Assembly: GCF_025566885.1 (NCBI RefSeq)
Contig: NZ_JAOQJQ010000007.1
Coordinates: 1-64,000 of the forward strand
Length of the DNA: 64,000 nt
DNA from: Brotonthovivens ammoniilytica
GTDB lineage: Bacteria > Bacillota > Clostridia > Lachnospirales > Lachnospiraceae
Reading direction: 5' to 3'
Shown one piece after another: positions 53,694 to 63,049 of this stretch (positions are counted from its first letter, which is position 1; each line of letters begins with the position of its first letter). The notes under the pieces were generated by a model. The model saw only the letters and a program-made list of their open reading frames with translations, was not told where the DNA came from and did no database searches. Both the position numbers and the translations under genes were made by a program.

Positions 53694-54893
53694 TTACGCT
53701 TCTATTTGTGCAAATACTTTATCAAGCTTCTCTGCCATCTCATCCACGTGGCTTTTTTCAATAATCAGCGGCGGAACAAACCGAAGAACATCAGATCCTG
53801 CAGTAATTATTATCAGCCCCTCCTCCAGAGCTTTCGCTGCAGCCTTTCCAACCGGAACGTTAAGTACAAGCCCCTGCATCAGTCCAAGTCCCCGTCTTGC
53901 TGATACAAATTCATATTTTTCCACCAGAGCGTCCAGCGCATGTTCCAGGTATGGCGCAACCTCCTGCACATGTTCCAGAATGTTTTCTTTTTCCATCAGG
54001 TCAAAAACCGTGCTGACTGCCGCTCCCACCAATGGATTTCCTCCATAGGTTGTTCCGTGGTCTCCCGGCACTAAAGACTTCTCTGCTGCTTTTTCCGTCA
54101 TTAAAAATGCTCCCACAGGAACACCGCATCCAAAGGCTTTTGCACAGGTCATAATGTCAGGCTTTACATCATAATGCTGCCATGCAAACATTTTTCCGGT
54201 ACGCCCCATACCGCACTGAATTTCATCCGTCACCATCAAAATATCATGTTCATCACAAATTTTTCGGATTCCTTCTATAAACTCTTTCTCTGCCGGATAA
54301 ATACCGCCCTCTCCCTGTACTGTCTCAAGAAAAATGGCGCAGGTTTTCTCTGTAATCTGTTTTTTTACACTGTCCAGATCATTATATTCGGCAAAACGCA
54401 CTCCGGGAATCAGCGGTTCAAAAGGTTCCTGATAATGCCTGGTTCCCGTAATAGACAGTGCTCCAAGACTTCTTCCATGAAACGCATGATTCATAGCAAT
54501 AATCTCATGTCCTGCATGTCCGTCTCTTGTATAAGCATACTTTTTAGCTGCCTTCATGGCTCCTTCAATGGCTTCTGTTCCACTGTTGGTAAAAAAGATC
54601 CGGTCCATTCCGGAGGCTGCCAGCGCTTTTTTGGCGGCTTCAATTACAGGAGTATTATAGTATAAATTAGAGGTATGAATCACCTTATCAATCTGTGCTT
54701 TTAAAGCATCATTATACTCTTTTTTCCCGTATCCAAAGGCGCTTACCGCAATGCCTGCTGCAAAATCCAGATATTTTTTTCCGTCAGTGTCGTACAGATA
54801 CACACCTTCTCCCCTTTCCAGCACCACCGGAAAACGGTTATAGGTATGCAAAAGCTCTTCTTCTGCGCAATTCATATATTCCTGTTTATTCAT
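53694..54893 (-). CDS. argD: Acetylornithine aminotransferase
   Basis: 399 residues. PLP transaminase that converts N-acetylglutamate semialdehyde to N-acetylornithine. [15 protein letters not shown] near 105, [14 protein letters not shown] near 220 and PLP lysine in [14 protein letters not shown] near 247. Overlaps argB by 8 nt (translational coupling). The arg context supports ArgD over GabT or ornithine aminotransferase. Confidence 0.96.
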   Translation of the reverse strand: MNKQEYMNCAEEELLHTYNRFPVVLERGEGVYLYDTDGKKYLDFAAGIAVSAFGYGKKEYNDALKAQIDKVIHTSNLYYNTPVIEAAKKALAASGMDRIFFTNSGTEAIEGAMKAAKKYAYTRDGHAGHEIIAMNHAFHGRSLGALSITGTRHYQEPFEPLIPGVRFAEYNDLDSVKKQITEKTCAIFLETVQGEGGIYPAEKEFIEGIRKICDEHDILMVTDEIQCGMGRTGKMFAWQHYDVKPDIMTCAKAFGCGVPVGAFLMTEKAAEKSLVPGDHGTTYGGNPLVGAAVSTVFDLMEKENILEHVQEVAPYLEHALDALVEKYEFVSARRGLGLMQGLVLNVPVGKAAAKALEEGLIIITAGSDVLRFVPPLIIEKSHVDEMAEKLDKVFAQIEA

Positions 54894-55785
54894 GATAAAA
54901 CTTCGTCTCCTTTTCTCCTAAAATGGCCGTTCCGATACCTTTATTTGTAAAGATCTCAAGAAGCAGACAGTGAGCAATCCGTCCGTCCAGAATATGTACC
55001 CTCGAAACGCCATTCATAATTGCATCAATACAGCTGTTTAATTTTGGAAGCATTCCGCCGCCGATATTTCCGGAAGCTAAAAGCTCCTTTGCCTCATTCA
55101 CTGTCAGCTCTGAAATCAGACTGTTCTTGTCCTGGGGATCTTTATATACACCTTCAATATCTGTTAAAAATGCCAGTTTTTCTGCCTGAACGGCTTTTGC
55201 AATGGCACACGCCGCATCATCCGCATTAATATTGTAAGTGTCAAACTGCTCATCAAGACCAATAGGGCATACAATCGGAAGAAAATCTTTTTCCAGCAGA
55301 TCATAAAGAATTTTGGGATCTACCTCTGTAATTTCACCTACATAGCCGATATCTTTTCCCTGGCTGTATTTTTTCTGTACCTTTAACAGGCCGCCATCCT
55401 TGCCGCTGATACTGATGGCTTTTACTCCCAGCTCTTCCACCAGCGTTACAAGGGATTTGCCCACGCGGTTTAATACCATTTCCGCAATTTCCATGGTAGC
55501 TTCATCTGTTTTTCGAAGACCATTGATAAAAACAGGTTCCATTCCGGATTTTTCCACCCATTTACTGATCTCTTTTCCGCCTCCGTGTACAATAATAGGC
55601 TTAAATCCAACCAGCTTTAACAGCGTCACATCCTGAATGACATGTTTTTTTAATTCCTCGTCAATCATGGCGCTTCCGCCGTATTTCACAACAATAATTT
55701 TTCTGTTAAAACGCTGAATATAGGGCAGCGCTTCAATTAATACCTCTGCTTTTTCAAGAACTTCGGCCATATTTTTCTCTTCCAT
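54886..55785 (-). CDS. argB: Acetylglutamate kinase
   Basis: 299 residues from [10 protein letters not shown] at 55785 (GAGGT 9 nt upstream); the longer frame adds 29 unconserved residues. Phosphorylates N-acetylglutamate; often the arginine-feedback step. KYGGSAM near 36, [11 protein letters not shown] near 72 and [12 protein letters not shown] near 195. No long N-terminal arginine-sensing helix is obvious beyond the [18 protein letters not shown] stretch. Confidence 0.97.
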   Translation of the reverse strand: MEEKNMAEVLEKAEVLIEALPYIQRFNRKIIVVKYGGSAMIDEELKKHVIQDVTLLKLVGFKPIIVHGGGKEISKWVEKSGMEPVFINGLRKTDEATMEIAEMVLNRVGKSLVTLVEELGVKAISISGKDGGLLKVQKKYSQGKDIGYVGEITEVDPKILYDLLEKDFLPIVCPIGLDEQFDTYNINADDAACAIAKAVQAEKLAFLTDIEGVYKDPQDKNSLISELTVNEAKELLASGNIGGGMLPKLNSCIDAIMNGVSRVHILDGRIAHCLLLEIFTNKGIGTAILGEKETKFYHE

Positions 55786-55904
55786 GAAATAATACCTCTT
55801 TTCTTCCTCTTTATAATATTCCGTTAACATCCGATAAATCTTTTTTACTTCACAGCTTAATCCGTACAGCAATTTTTATTCTATCAGCTTACATCTGTAT
55901 TATT

Positions 55905-56357
55905 TTACTCATTAAACTTTGTAATATTTTCTTCATTCAGCCCAAACTCAAAGTAATTAATATCACTGCGCTTTGTCCAGCCTACATGCTCCCAAAACAC
56001 ATTTCCCACTTCATTTTTCTTAAATGCAATCAGGTTCACTTTATTAATATGCTCCGCCTGGAGCGCACGCATGGCTGCTGTAGCCATTTGTTTCCCGATC
56101 CCGTGTTTCCGGTATTCTTCTTTTACGCAGACATGATAAAAGCAGCCGCTGCGGCCGTCGTGTCCGCACAATATAGAACCTACGATTTTACCATCCGCTT
56201 CCGCTACCATGCTGGTAGTTGGATTTCTTTTCAGAAAACGCCTGGTTCCCTCCCTGGAATCATCTAAAGATCTTAAGCCAAATCCCCTGATGGTTTTCCA
56301 TATCTCAAATACACAGTCATAATCTGCTATGGTCATCGGCCGGATTTTTATTTCCAT
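55905..56357 (-). CDS. GNAT acetyltransferase in the arg operon (YpeA-like)
   Basis: 150 residues. Single GNAT domain with acetyl-CoA motif VKEEYRKHGIGKQM near 77-90 and the flanking SILCGHDGRSGCFYHV typical of YpeA-like proteins. It sits between argC and argB, where argJ (ornithine acetyltransferase) is usual in Clostridia, and argJ is not in this window. It may be a short N-acetylglutamate synthase, as found in mycobacteria, or a protein acetyltransferase. Biochemical role not established; linkage to arginine synthesis is the main clue. Confidence 0.85.
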   Translation of the reverse strand: MEIKIRPMTIADYDCVFEIWKTIRGFGLRSLDDSREGTRRFLKRNPTTSMVAEADGKIVGSILCGHDGRSGCFYHVCVKEEYRKHGIGKQMATAAMRALQAEHINKVNLIAFKKNEVGNVFWEHVGWTKRSDINYFEFGLNEENITKFNE

Positions 56358-56368
56358 CCTCTTCCTCC

Positions 56369-57424
56369 TTACGGGAACATAGGTACCAGTTCAAGTCCTT
56401 CTGACTCTTTTAGGCCAAACAGCAGATTCATATTCTGCACTGCCTGACCGGCAGCCCCTTTTACAAGATTGTCCAAAGCTCCCATCATAATAATCCGTCC
56501 GGTTCTCTCATCTATTTTAAAATTAATATCTACAAAATTGCTGCCTTCCACCCATTTGGTTTCCGGAACAACCCCCGCATCAAGAACCCGGACAAATTTT
56601 TCTTCTGCATAATATTTATCATAAACAGCCCGGATCTCTTCTGAGGAAGGCAGACTCCCATCTGCTTTTCGTTTCAGGGAAGCATACTCTGTTGCCAGAA
56701 TTCCCCGGTTCATAGGTACCAGATGGGGGGTAAAATTAATTACAATTTCCCTTCCCGCCGCATAACCCAGCTGCTCCTCGATCTCCGGAGTATGGCGGTG
56801 GGATGCCACACCATATGCTTTCATATTTTCATTTACTTCACAAAACAAATTTGAAACCTTAGCTCCTCTTCCGGCCCCTGAAGTACCTGATTTCGCATCC
56901 ACAATCAGAGTATCCGGATCAATCAGTCCTTCTTTTACCAGTGGATAAGCTGTCAAAATAGAACACGTGGTATAGCAGCCCGGATTAGCTACCAGCCTGG
57001 CTCCTTTTACCTTTTCTCTGTTTATTTCACAAAGTCCGTAAACTGCTTCTTCTATAAACTGCGGACTTTTATGTTCAATACCGTACCATTTTTCATAAAC
57101 AGCTGCATCCTTAATTCTGTAATCGGCGCTTAAATCTACTATTTTTACCTGCTTTAAAATCTCCTCTGTTAAAACAGATGCTAAAAATCCCTGGGGCGTC
57201 GCCGTAAAAATTACATCTACCTGTTTTGCAAGTTCATTCAGATTATCATCCATACAGGATGCATCCACCAGCTGAAACATATTCTGATATACAGAAGCAT
57301 ATTTCTGGTCAATATAACTTCTGGATCCATACCATTTGATTTCCACTTCTTTATGCCCCAGCAAAAGCCGCACCAGCTCTGCTCCCGCATACCCTGTGGC
57401 TCCGATAATTCCTGCTTTTATCAT
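56369..57424 (-). CDS. argC: N-acetyl-gamma-glutamyl-phosphate reductase
   Basis: 351 residues. NADPH-dependent reduction of acetylglutamyl phosphate. Rossmann motif GATGYAGAELVRLL at 9-22, catalytic Cys in ANPGCYTT near 149, and SGTSGAGRGAKVSNLF near 180. First gene of argC-GNAT-argB-argD; an ARG box lies about 55 bp upstream. Confidence 0.97.
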   Translation of the reverse strand: MIKAGIIGATGYAGAELVRLLLGHKEVEIKWYGSRSYIDQKYASVYQNMFQLVDASCMDDNLNELAKQVDVIFTATPQGFLASVLTEEILKQVKIVDLSADYRIKDAAVYEKWYGIEHKSPQFIEEAVYGLCEINREKVKGARLVANPGCYTTCSILTAYPLVKEGLIDPDTLIVDAKSGTSGAGRGAKVSNLFCEVNENMKAYGVASHRHTPEIEEQLGYAAGREIVINFTPHLVPMNRGILATEYASLKRKADGSLPSSEEIRAVYDKYYAEEKFVRVLDAGVVPETKWVEGSNFVDINFKIDERTGRIIMMGALDNLVKGAAGQAVQNMNLLFGLKESEGLELVPMFP

Positions 57425-57479
57425 TTTAAAGACCTCTTTTCCCGGTTCCTGTCCGCGATTTATTCATTTATACATTTAT

Positions 57480-57497
57480 AATGCATAATTATTCATT
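57480..57497. promoter_or_regulatory. ARG box (ArgR operator)
   Basis: AATGCATAATTATTCATT is a near-perfect palindrome that fits TGNATWWWWATNCA. It lies 56 bp from argC and between argC and argG. A TATAAA (minus strand) just downstream could be the argC -10. In 57425-57825 I see only this box, a weak second AT-rich site near 57624, the argG promoter and the argG leader. Confidence 0.75.
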
Positions 57498-57659
57498 TTT
57501 AACTGTATAAAAACAACAACAATACTCCACAGTTAAAAAACAATAGTAAATATATCACACTTCTTCATATATTTAAAGGATTTTCTTTCATTTTTTTATT
57601 TCTGTACTCTTTGTACAGGATATTGTATATTTATGTATGATATATGTATATTTTTTCAC

Positions 57660-57688
57660 TTGCGCCAAAATTTAATTTGTAGTATATT
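57660..57688 (+). promoter_or_regulatory. argG promoter
   Basis: -35 TTGCGC (57660-57665), 17-bp spacer, -10 TATATT (57683-57688). Confidence 0.6.
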
Positions 57689-57694
57689 ATCTGT

Positions 57695-57825
57695 AGTTCT
57701 CTAGTCCGGACGATGAAACACCGGATGGATTTACCGGGGCACAGCGCCCGGTTATTTCACAGGCAGCTTTCACGCTTTCCTGTAAGACGAAAAAATTCTA
57801 TATACATAAAGGAAGGAATCTTGTT
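57695..57825 (+). promoter_or_regulatory. Structured argG leader with alternative hairpins
   Basis: Three overlapping stems: TCCGG/CCGGA (57705-57709 with 57721-57725), CCGG/CCGG (57721-57724 with 57734-57737) and ACCGGG/CCCGGT (57733-57738 with 57747-57752, followed by TATTT). The middle stem excludes the other two. A fourth hairpin ACAGG/CCTGT spans 57759-57783. Riboswitch-like arrangement; no known class recognised. Confidence 0.5.
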
Positions 57826-59046
57826 ATGAAAGAAAAAGTTGTTTTAGCTTATTCAGGCGGACTTGATACAACCGCAATTATCCCATGGCTGAAAGAAAAT
57901 TACGATTATGAAGTCATCTGCTGCTGCGTAGACTGCGGACAGGAAGAGGAATTAGACGGTCTGGAAGAAAGAGCAAAATTATCCGGCGCATCCAAATTAT
58001 ATATTGAGGATATTACAGATGAATTCTGCGACGACTATATTGTTCCATGTGTTCAGGCCGGCGCAGTATATGAAAATAAATATTTACTGGGAACCTCTAT
58101 GGCCCGCCCGGGAATCGCAAAAAAATTAGTTGAAATCGCAAGAAAAGAAGGCGCTACTGCAATCTGCCACGGCGCTACCGGCAAAGGAAATGACCAGATT
58201 CGTTTCGAGCTTGGTATCAAAGCTCTGGCTCCGGATTTAAAAATCATTGCAGCATGGCGTCAGGACGCATGGACCATGCAGTCCCGTGAAGAAGAAATCG
58301 AATACTGTAAAGCTCACGGTATCGACCTTCCGTTTTCTGCTGACAGCAGCTACAGCCGCGACCGTAACTTATGGCATATCAGCCACGAGGGACTGGAACT
58401 GGAGGATCCGGCTGTTGAGCCAAACTATGATCATGTATTAGTTTTAGGCGTAACACCTGAAAAAGCTCCGGAAGAAGGCGAATATGTAACAATGACCTTC
58501 GAAGCAGGCGTTCCAAAAACTGTAAACGGAAAAGAAATGAAGGTTTCCGATATTATCCGTGAGTTAAACCGTTTAGGCGGCAAACACGGTATCGGTATCA
58601 TTGATATCGTAGAAAACCGTGTGGTAGGAATGAAATCCCGGGGTGTTTATGAAACACCGGGGGGAACCATTCTTATGGAAGCACATCAGCAGTTAGAAGA
58701 ACTTGTTCTTGACCGCGCTACCATGGAAGTAAAAAAAGACATGGGCAACAAAATGGCTCAGATCTGCTATGAAGGAAAATGGTTTACCCCTCTTAGAGAA
58801 GCAGTTCAGGCTTTTGTGGAATCCACACAGAAATATGTAACCGGTGAAGTGAAATTCAAACTTTACAAAGGCAACATTATCAAAGCTGGAACCACTTCCC
58901 CACACACTCTCTACAGTGAGTCTTTAGCAAGCTTCACAACAGGAGAACTTTATGACCACCATGACGCAGAAGGATTTATCACACTCTTTGGACTTCCTTT
59001 AAAAGTCCGGGCTATGAAAATGGCAGAAGCTGAGAAAAATAATTAA
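57826..59046 (+). CDS. argG: Argininosuccinate synthase
   Basis: 406 residues. ATP-dependent joining of citrulline and aspartate. AYSGGLDTTAIIPWL at 8-22 is the PP-loop; GATGKGNDQIRFELG near 118 and SRGVYETPGGTIL near 270 match. GGAAGGAATC precedes ATG. argH is not downstream, which is unusual; it must be elsewhere. Confidence 0.98.
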   Translation: MKEKVVLAYSGGLDTTAIIPWLKENYDYEVICCCVDCGQEEELDGLEERAKLSGASKLYIEDITDEFCDDYIVPCVQAGAVYENKYLLGTSMARPGIAKKLVEIARKEGATAICHGATGKGNDQIRFELGIKALAPDLKIIAAWRQDAWTMQSREEEIEYCKAHGIDLPFSADSSYSRDRNLWHISHEGLELEDPAVEPNYDHVLVLGVTPEKAPEEGEYVTMTFEAGVPKTVNGKEMKVSDIIRELNRLGGKHGIGIIDIVENRVVGMKSRGVYETPGGTILMEAHQQLEELVLDRATMEVKKDMGNKMAQICYEGKWFTPLREAVQAFVESTQKYVTGEVKFKLYKGNIIKAGTTSPHTLYSESLASFTTGELYDHHDAEGFITLFGLPLKVRAMKMAEAEKNN

Positions 59047-59069
59047 TCTGTTATAAAAGGAAAAGAAAA

Positions 59070-59130
59070 AACTGTACCCTGATAGTAAGACACACAAAAA
59101 AGCTGTATTGAACTATTAGGGTACTTTCTT
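59070..59130 (+). terminator. argG terminator-like hairpin
   Basis: GTACCCTGATAGT (59074-59086) pairs with ACTATTAGGGTAC (59112-59124) with a 25-nt loop, followed by TTTCTTGTTT. Confidence 0.6.
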
Positions 59131-59178
59131 GTTTATATAATAACAAAAAATAAACATCATTTTCAAATCTTTTTAATA

Positions 59179-60639
59179 CTACATTCTTCCGTTTTGCCCA
59201 TCAGCCTCGGCCTTCCCCAGCAAATACAAAAACGCAATTGCAGGTACTCGAAAAACAGGCACTTTTGTTTCATGTCTGGTAACACCAAAATCATCTAATT
59301 GCTTCGTAATAAGAAAGGCATTTGTAATCTTTGACTTTTCATCTTTACATAATTCCACAATAGCATCCGTGGCAGGGATATGAGAATTATTGCGGTATTT
59401 AACTTCACAAAGAATTTTCTCACGAGGCAGCTCCACCACCACATCAACCTCTTTCTGATTATCCTTTGCCTTTCTAAAATACCCCAGTTGCGCCGTGCTT
59501 CCCTGATAAAAAGACACAATATGTTTATATACAGTAGTTTCTACCATAGCTCCCAGTTCTTTTTCATCTGACAGCACATCGTCAATCATCAATACTGCAT
59601 TGCGGATAGCTGCATCTGCAATAAAAATTTTTGGTTTTCCTTTTAATGCCCCTTTGCTTCCTACATTCATTGGTTTTGCCAGATAAAGAAGATTAGACAT
59701 TTCAAGGGCTTCAATATAACTGTCAATGGTAGCAACAGAAGTATTTTCTAATTCCTTAGCTGCCGTTGTCACGCTGAAAATCTCAGTAGAATTCATACAA
59801 AGATATAAAAACAATTTTTCCATCAAAAGTGGACTCCGAATATTAAATAAAGTAAGCACATCCCGCTTAATAACTTTATCTACCACATCCTCACGCAGCA
59901 TCCTTTGTGCATAAATATCATCATCAGACAATACAAGCTCCGGAAAACCTCCTATCATTAAGTAGCGATTAAAATGTCCCTCTAAGGATGCAAATCTGGC
60001 CATTAAATCTCCCAGCTGTGCTTTACTCATTTTAATCAGCTTTGTAATTCGAAGTTTATCAGGCAGAACCGGTTCCTCAAGCTGTAACAAACGGCAATAC
60101 TCGTAAAACGACATTGTCGGTATTTTCAAAACATTCCATCTTCCCGTCCCACTATCCGCCGCCCCCTTTTCCAGTATTGGACTCGCCGATCCCGTTGCAG
60201 TTAGACGAATATCTTTTCTGCTGTCATAAATAACTTTCATCCACAATTCCCAATGTTCCGTATATTGAATTTCATCAAAAAAAATATAACGTGTCCCCTG
60301 AATTGGATAAAGCGATTCATAAATAGAAAGTACCATTTCCACATTGACTAATTTTACAATTGGATTATCAAAAGATACATACAAAATATTTCTGGTATTT
60401 ATTCCGTTTTCAATCAGGTTATTTATCATCTGATACATAATTGTTGTCTTCCCCACACGTCTCGCTCCGGACAGTACGGCAAACCGACGTATCGTATTAT
60501 GTTTCATTATTCTGAGTGCTTCATCGTACGCAAGTCGTTTTTGCGGTTTACACTCATCCTTTATTGCCGCTGGGTTGAGCCACCATGGATTATACTTACG
60601 CAACACCTTAATAACCTGTTCATCGCTTACAATAGCCAT
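59179..60639 (-). CDS. AAA_14/DUF4143 ATPase
   Basis: 486 residues. P-loop ATPase with Walker A GARRVGKTT at 58-66, Walker B YIFFDEIQY near 118-126, sensor TATGSASPILEKG, and a C-terminal DUF4143 region where EVDVVVELPREKILCEVKYR recalls a PD-(D/E)XK nuclease core. Such proteins are common in gut bacteria and archaea; function is unknown. Single gene, not in an evident operon. By eye its text is more AT-rich than neighbouring genes, so recent gain is possible. Promoter not identified. Confidence 0.88.
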   Translation of the reverse strand: MAIVSDEQVIKVLRKYNPWWLNPAAIKDECKPQKRLAYDEALRIMKHNTIRRFAVLSGARRVGKTTIMYQMINNLIENGINTRNILYVSFDNPIVKLVNVEMVLSIYESLYPIQGTRYIFFDEIQYTEHWELWMKVIYDSRKDIRLTATGSASPILEKGAADSGTGRWNVLKIPTMSFYEYCRLLQLEEPVLPDKLRITKLIKMSKAQLGDLMARFASLEGHFNRYLMIGGFPELVLSDDDIYAQRMLREDVVDKVIKRDVLTLFNIRSPLLMEKLFLYLCMNSTEIFSVTTAAKELENTSVATIDSYIEALEMSNLLYLAKPMNVGSKGALKGKPKIFIADAAIRNAVLMIDDVLSDEKELGAMVETTVYKHIVSFYQGSTAQLGYFRKAKDNQKEVDVVVELPREKILCEVKYRNNSHIPATDAIVELCKDEKSKITNAFLITKQLDDFGVTRHETKVPVFRVPAIAFLYLLGKAEADGQNGRM

Positions 60640-60910
60640 AAATGCACCTCCATACTTTTACTATTCCCCGGAAAAATCAATATTATACTTTGTTATTTTC
60701 TTGGGAGTTATGCAAGTATATTATAACAACAGTCAATCGCAAAGTACAGAGATAAGATCAGATTTTTCAGCATTATTTTTCTATGCACCACTTCATTCCT
60801 TCTTCTTAATCACTAAAAAACCTCTGCTCAAGCCCCATATTTCCCTTCTGGCTATTTTCCTCAATTTCCGCTATAATAATTCCTGATAATACAAATCGGA
60901 GGAAGTATAC

Positions 60911-61291
60911 ATGAGCACAAATAAACCTATTACCGATCCGGACATGATCCCGGATTTTATTAAAGAGCAGCTTATGAAACCAAATGCATTTGCAGAACTT
61001 ATCGGAGACGAAGAGGCTTCTGCTGCCTCTTATTTTAAATCGGAAAGCCGAAAGGAAATGAGACGCTTTTACTTAAATTATCCTGCCATTGATCCAAATG
61101 GCACAGAGCTTCGTCTGTATGTGGAAATCGAAGTAGATGAAGAAGATCCAAGTTATCTCAACTATTGGATCGGATGTGAGGAACACCCCAGAAAACGGTA
61201 TATTGCTTCTGTTCAGGGAAACCTGGATCAGGAGTCACTTTTGGATATTGTTAAGATTAAACATCTGAATATTTATTTAAAGGAATTATAA
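60911..61291 (+). CDS. Small conserved-looking protein of unknown function
   Basis: 126 residues, not recognised. Acidic, soluble, no signal peptide or membrane segment. It has KSESRKEMRRFYLNYPAIDPNGTELRLYVEIEVDEEDPSYLNYWIGCEE, rich in aromatic residues and Asp/Glu, then KIKHLNIYLKEL at the end. GGAGGAAG lies 5 nt before ATG and a TATAAT at 60872-60877 may be its -10. Coding use is supported by these signals and a terminator-like hairpin right after the stop. No functional guess. Confidence 0.7.
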   Translation: MSTNKPITDPDMIPDFIKEQLMKPNAFAELIGDEEASAASYFKSESRKEMRRFYLNYPAIDPNGTELRLYVEIEVDEEDPSYLNYWIGCEEHPRKRYIASVQGNLDQESLLDIVKIKHLNIYLKEL

Positions 61292-61297
61292 TAACAT

Positions 61298-61333
61298 GCC
61301 CCGCAGCAGCTATACAGCCGCCGCGGGGCATAT
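61298..61333. terminator. GC-rich hairpin between the 126-residue gene and the PfkB gene
   Basis: ATGCCCCGC (61298-61306) pairs with GCGGGGCAT (61325-61333). U-runs are weak on both sides, but it lies between convergent genes. Confidence 0.55.
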
Positions 61334-61338
61334 GATTC

Positions 61339-62472
61339 CTAATCTGATTTTGGCAAAAGCAGATACTGTTTCTCCCATCCTTTTTCTATCCGCTGCATCT
61401 GTTCTTCCAGAGACTTTAAATTGGAAACCGCATCGTATGATTCCACACAGGAAGCTCCCGTGGCCGCTGCCAGCTTCAAGCAGTCCTCCCATGAATATCC
61501 GGACATAACAGCCTGCAGAAATGCTGCGATACTTGTATCTCCGGCACCGGTCCCTGATAAAATCCCATGGGGTTTATATGAATATTCAAAATGACGTTTG
61601 TCCGCCCACTGCCGGACATCTTTTATAATACCTGTTTTTTTCAGGCGTTTTTCTCCACCCACAGCCAGATACAATCCGGCCGCCCCGCATTTTATTAATA
61701 CAATATTGGCGCCCCAGTCCAGTAAGCGGTCTGCCAGTTTTTCAATTTCAGACAAACGCAGAACAGAAGTAATGTCCCCTCCATCTGCTCTCTTTTTCCA
61801 GCTGTCATACTGCTGCCTGTCAATCATAAAAGCCAGTTCTTCTATACTGGGCAGAAAAAAGTCCACATAGGGTATAACTCTTTTTATAATCTTCTCCCAG
61901 TCAGCCTTGGCCGCCTCTGACCGCTGATCTACAGCAGCCATATCCAGCGAAGTTGCCACTCCAAGGCTTTTTACCCGCTGAAATATGCTAAGCAGCTCTT
62001 CCCCATCCCTTTGATATATCTTTTTCATCAGCGGCGGATAACCGAAATGAAACAGCCCTGCCCCTTTAATCTCGTCATAGTCAAGGTCACTGCCGGAAAA
62101 TGTATGATTCGTCCCTGGATGGTGCAGAAACATCCTGTCAATCCCTTTGGGCGCCAATACCACAGAATATGATGTACTGCCATCCGGATCCTCCATAATA
62201 TGATCAACCTCGGCAAATTTGTTTAGCTGCTCTTTTACAATGGAGCCAAAATGATCATGGCCGATTTTGCTCATCAGACATACAAAAGCTCCGAGCATCT
62301 TTAATGCAAGCCCTGTATTGGCCACACTTCCCCCTATATGGATATCTGCACTTCCAACCTCGCTTAAACCTCCCGGGCAAAACAGATTTGTGATTTCACA
62401 GCCTTTATCATTTAAAAATGCGGGTGCGATATCCAGACAGATATGCCCTGCCACTACAATCTTCTGTGTCAT
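61339..62472 (-). CDS. PfkB-family carbohydrate or nucleoside kinase
   Basis: 377 residues from MTQKIVVAGH at 62472 (GGAAGG 9 nt upstream, 7 bp after the VOC gene). Ribokinase fold: IGGSVANTGLALKMLGA near 50-66, and the anion hole and catalytic base GTGAGDTSIAAFL near 305. Phosphorylates a sugar or nucleoside; the substrate cannot be told. It forms a unit with the VOC protein and is divergent from an AraC regulator, pointing to an inducible sugar or polyol route. Confidence 0.92.
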   Translation of the reverse strand: MTQKIVVAGHICLDIAPAFLNDKGCEITNLFCPGGLSEVGSADIHIGGSVANTGLALKMLGAFVCLMSKIGHDHFGSIVKEQLNKFAEVDHIMEDPDGSTSYSVVLAPKGIDRMFLHHPGTNHTFSGSDLDYDEIKGAGLFHFGYPPLMKKIYQRDGEELLSIFQRVKSLGVATSLDMAAVDQRSEAAKADWEKIIKRVIPYVDFFLPSIEELAFMIDRQQYDSWKKRADGGDITSVLRLSEIEKLADRLLDWGANIVLIKCGAAGLYLAVGGEKRLKKTGIIKDVRQWADKRHFEYSYKPHGILSGTGAGDTSIAAFLQAVMSGYSWEDCLKLAAATGASCVESYDAVSNLKSLEEQMQRIEKGWEKQYLLLPKSD

Positions 62473-62479
62473 ATTTTTT

Positions 62480-62953
62480 CTACCTTCCATCTGAATTTTC
62501 TTCATTATGAATTTCCATTAAGATGCCCATCTCCTTTTGCAGATCCGCATAAGCAAGCATGGGAGTCACTCCATCTTCCATTTTTATATCCAGATAAGGT
62601 TTTCTGCCGGAAATCTGTCTGGCATGTGCAAGAGCCTCCCCAAAGGTTTCCTGGGATGCAAAACCAATGTGATGCATCATAGGGCCATGCAGCTTTAACC
62701 AGTCAGAAAACACCTCATCATTTTCTTTTGGGGCAAAAAGCTCTAATTCAATTCCAAGACAATCGCATACCGCGGTAATCATATGAATGCCGCCCTTTCT
62801 CCCATTTACAATCTTGTTGGCAAACACTTTTTCCACAACTTCGTATTTCCATGGACCAATTCCGTATTCTCTTTCATATAATTCGGCTGCTTTATAAACA
62901 TCTTCCACCATAATTCCAAGATGTACTATTTTTGTCAGTTTTCCTTTGCTCAT
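62480..62953 (-). CDS. VOC (glyoxalase-fold) protein
   Basis: 157 residues, two paired VOC modules. VHLGIMVEDVYKAAELYEREYGIGPW at the start, a metal-ligand His in IVHLG, a Glu in IELELF, a second His in MMHHIGFA and a final Glu in GILMEIH complete the usual metal site. Resembles methylmalonyl-CoA epimerase and glyoxalase-like proteins. Paired with the PfkB kinase, it may act as epimerase or isomerase on the same substrate (inference). Confidence 0.87.
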   Translation of the reverse strand: MSKGKLTKIVHLGIMVEDVYKAAELYEREYGIGPWKYEVVEKVFANKIVNGRKGGIHMITAVCDCLGIELELFAPKENDEVFSDWLKLHGPMMHHIGFASQETFGEALAHARQISGRKPYLDIKMEDGVTPMLAYADLQKEMGILMEIHNEENSDGR

Positions 62954-62988
62954 AATTACGCTCCTTCTCTATCTATTTTCTTCTAATC

Positions 62989-63017
62989 TTGACGTTATTT
63001 TTTATCAAAGGTATAAT
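62989..63017 (+). promoter_or_regulatory. araC-type gene promoter
   Basis: -35 TTGACG (62989-62994), 17-bp spacer, -10 TATAAT (63012-63017). Confidence 0.8.
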
Positions 63018-63049
63018 TCTTTTAACAACCTTTTACCGGAGGAACACGT

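Noticed and set aside
57700..57760. argG leader as a guanidine-III or mini-ykkC riboswitch because of CCGGACGA
   Set aside because: Only the first eight bases agree; the second hairpin, pseudoknot partners and repeated ACGR loops are absent.
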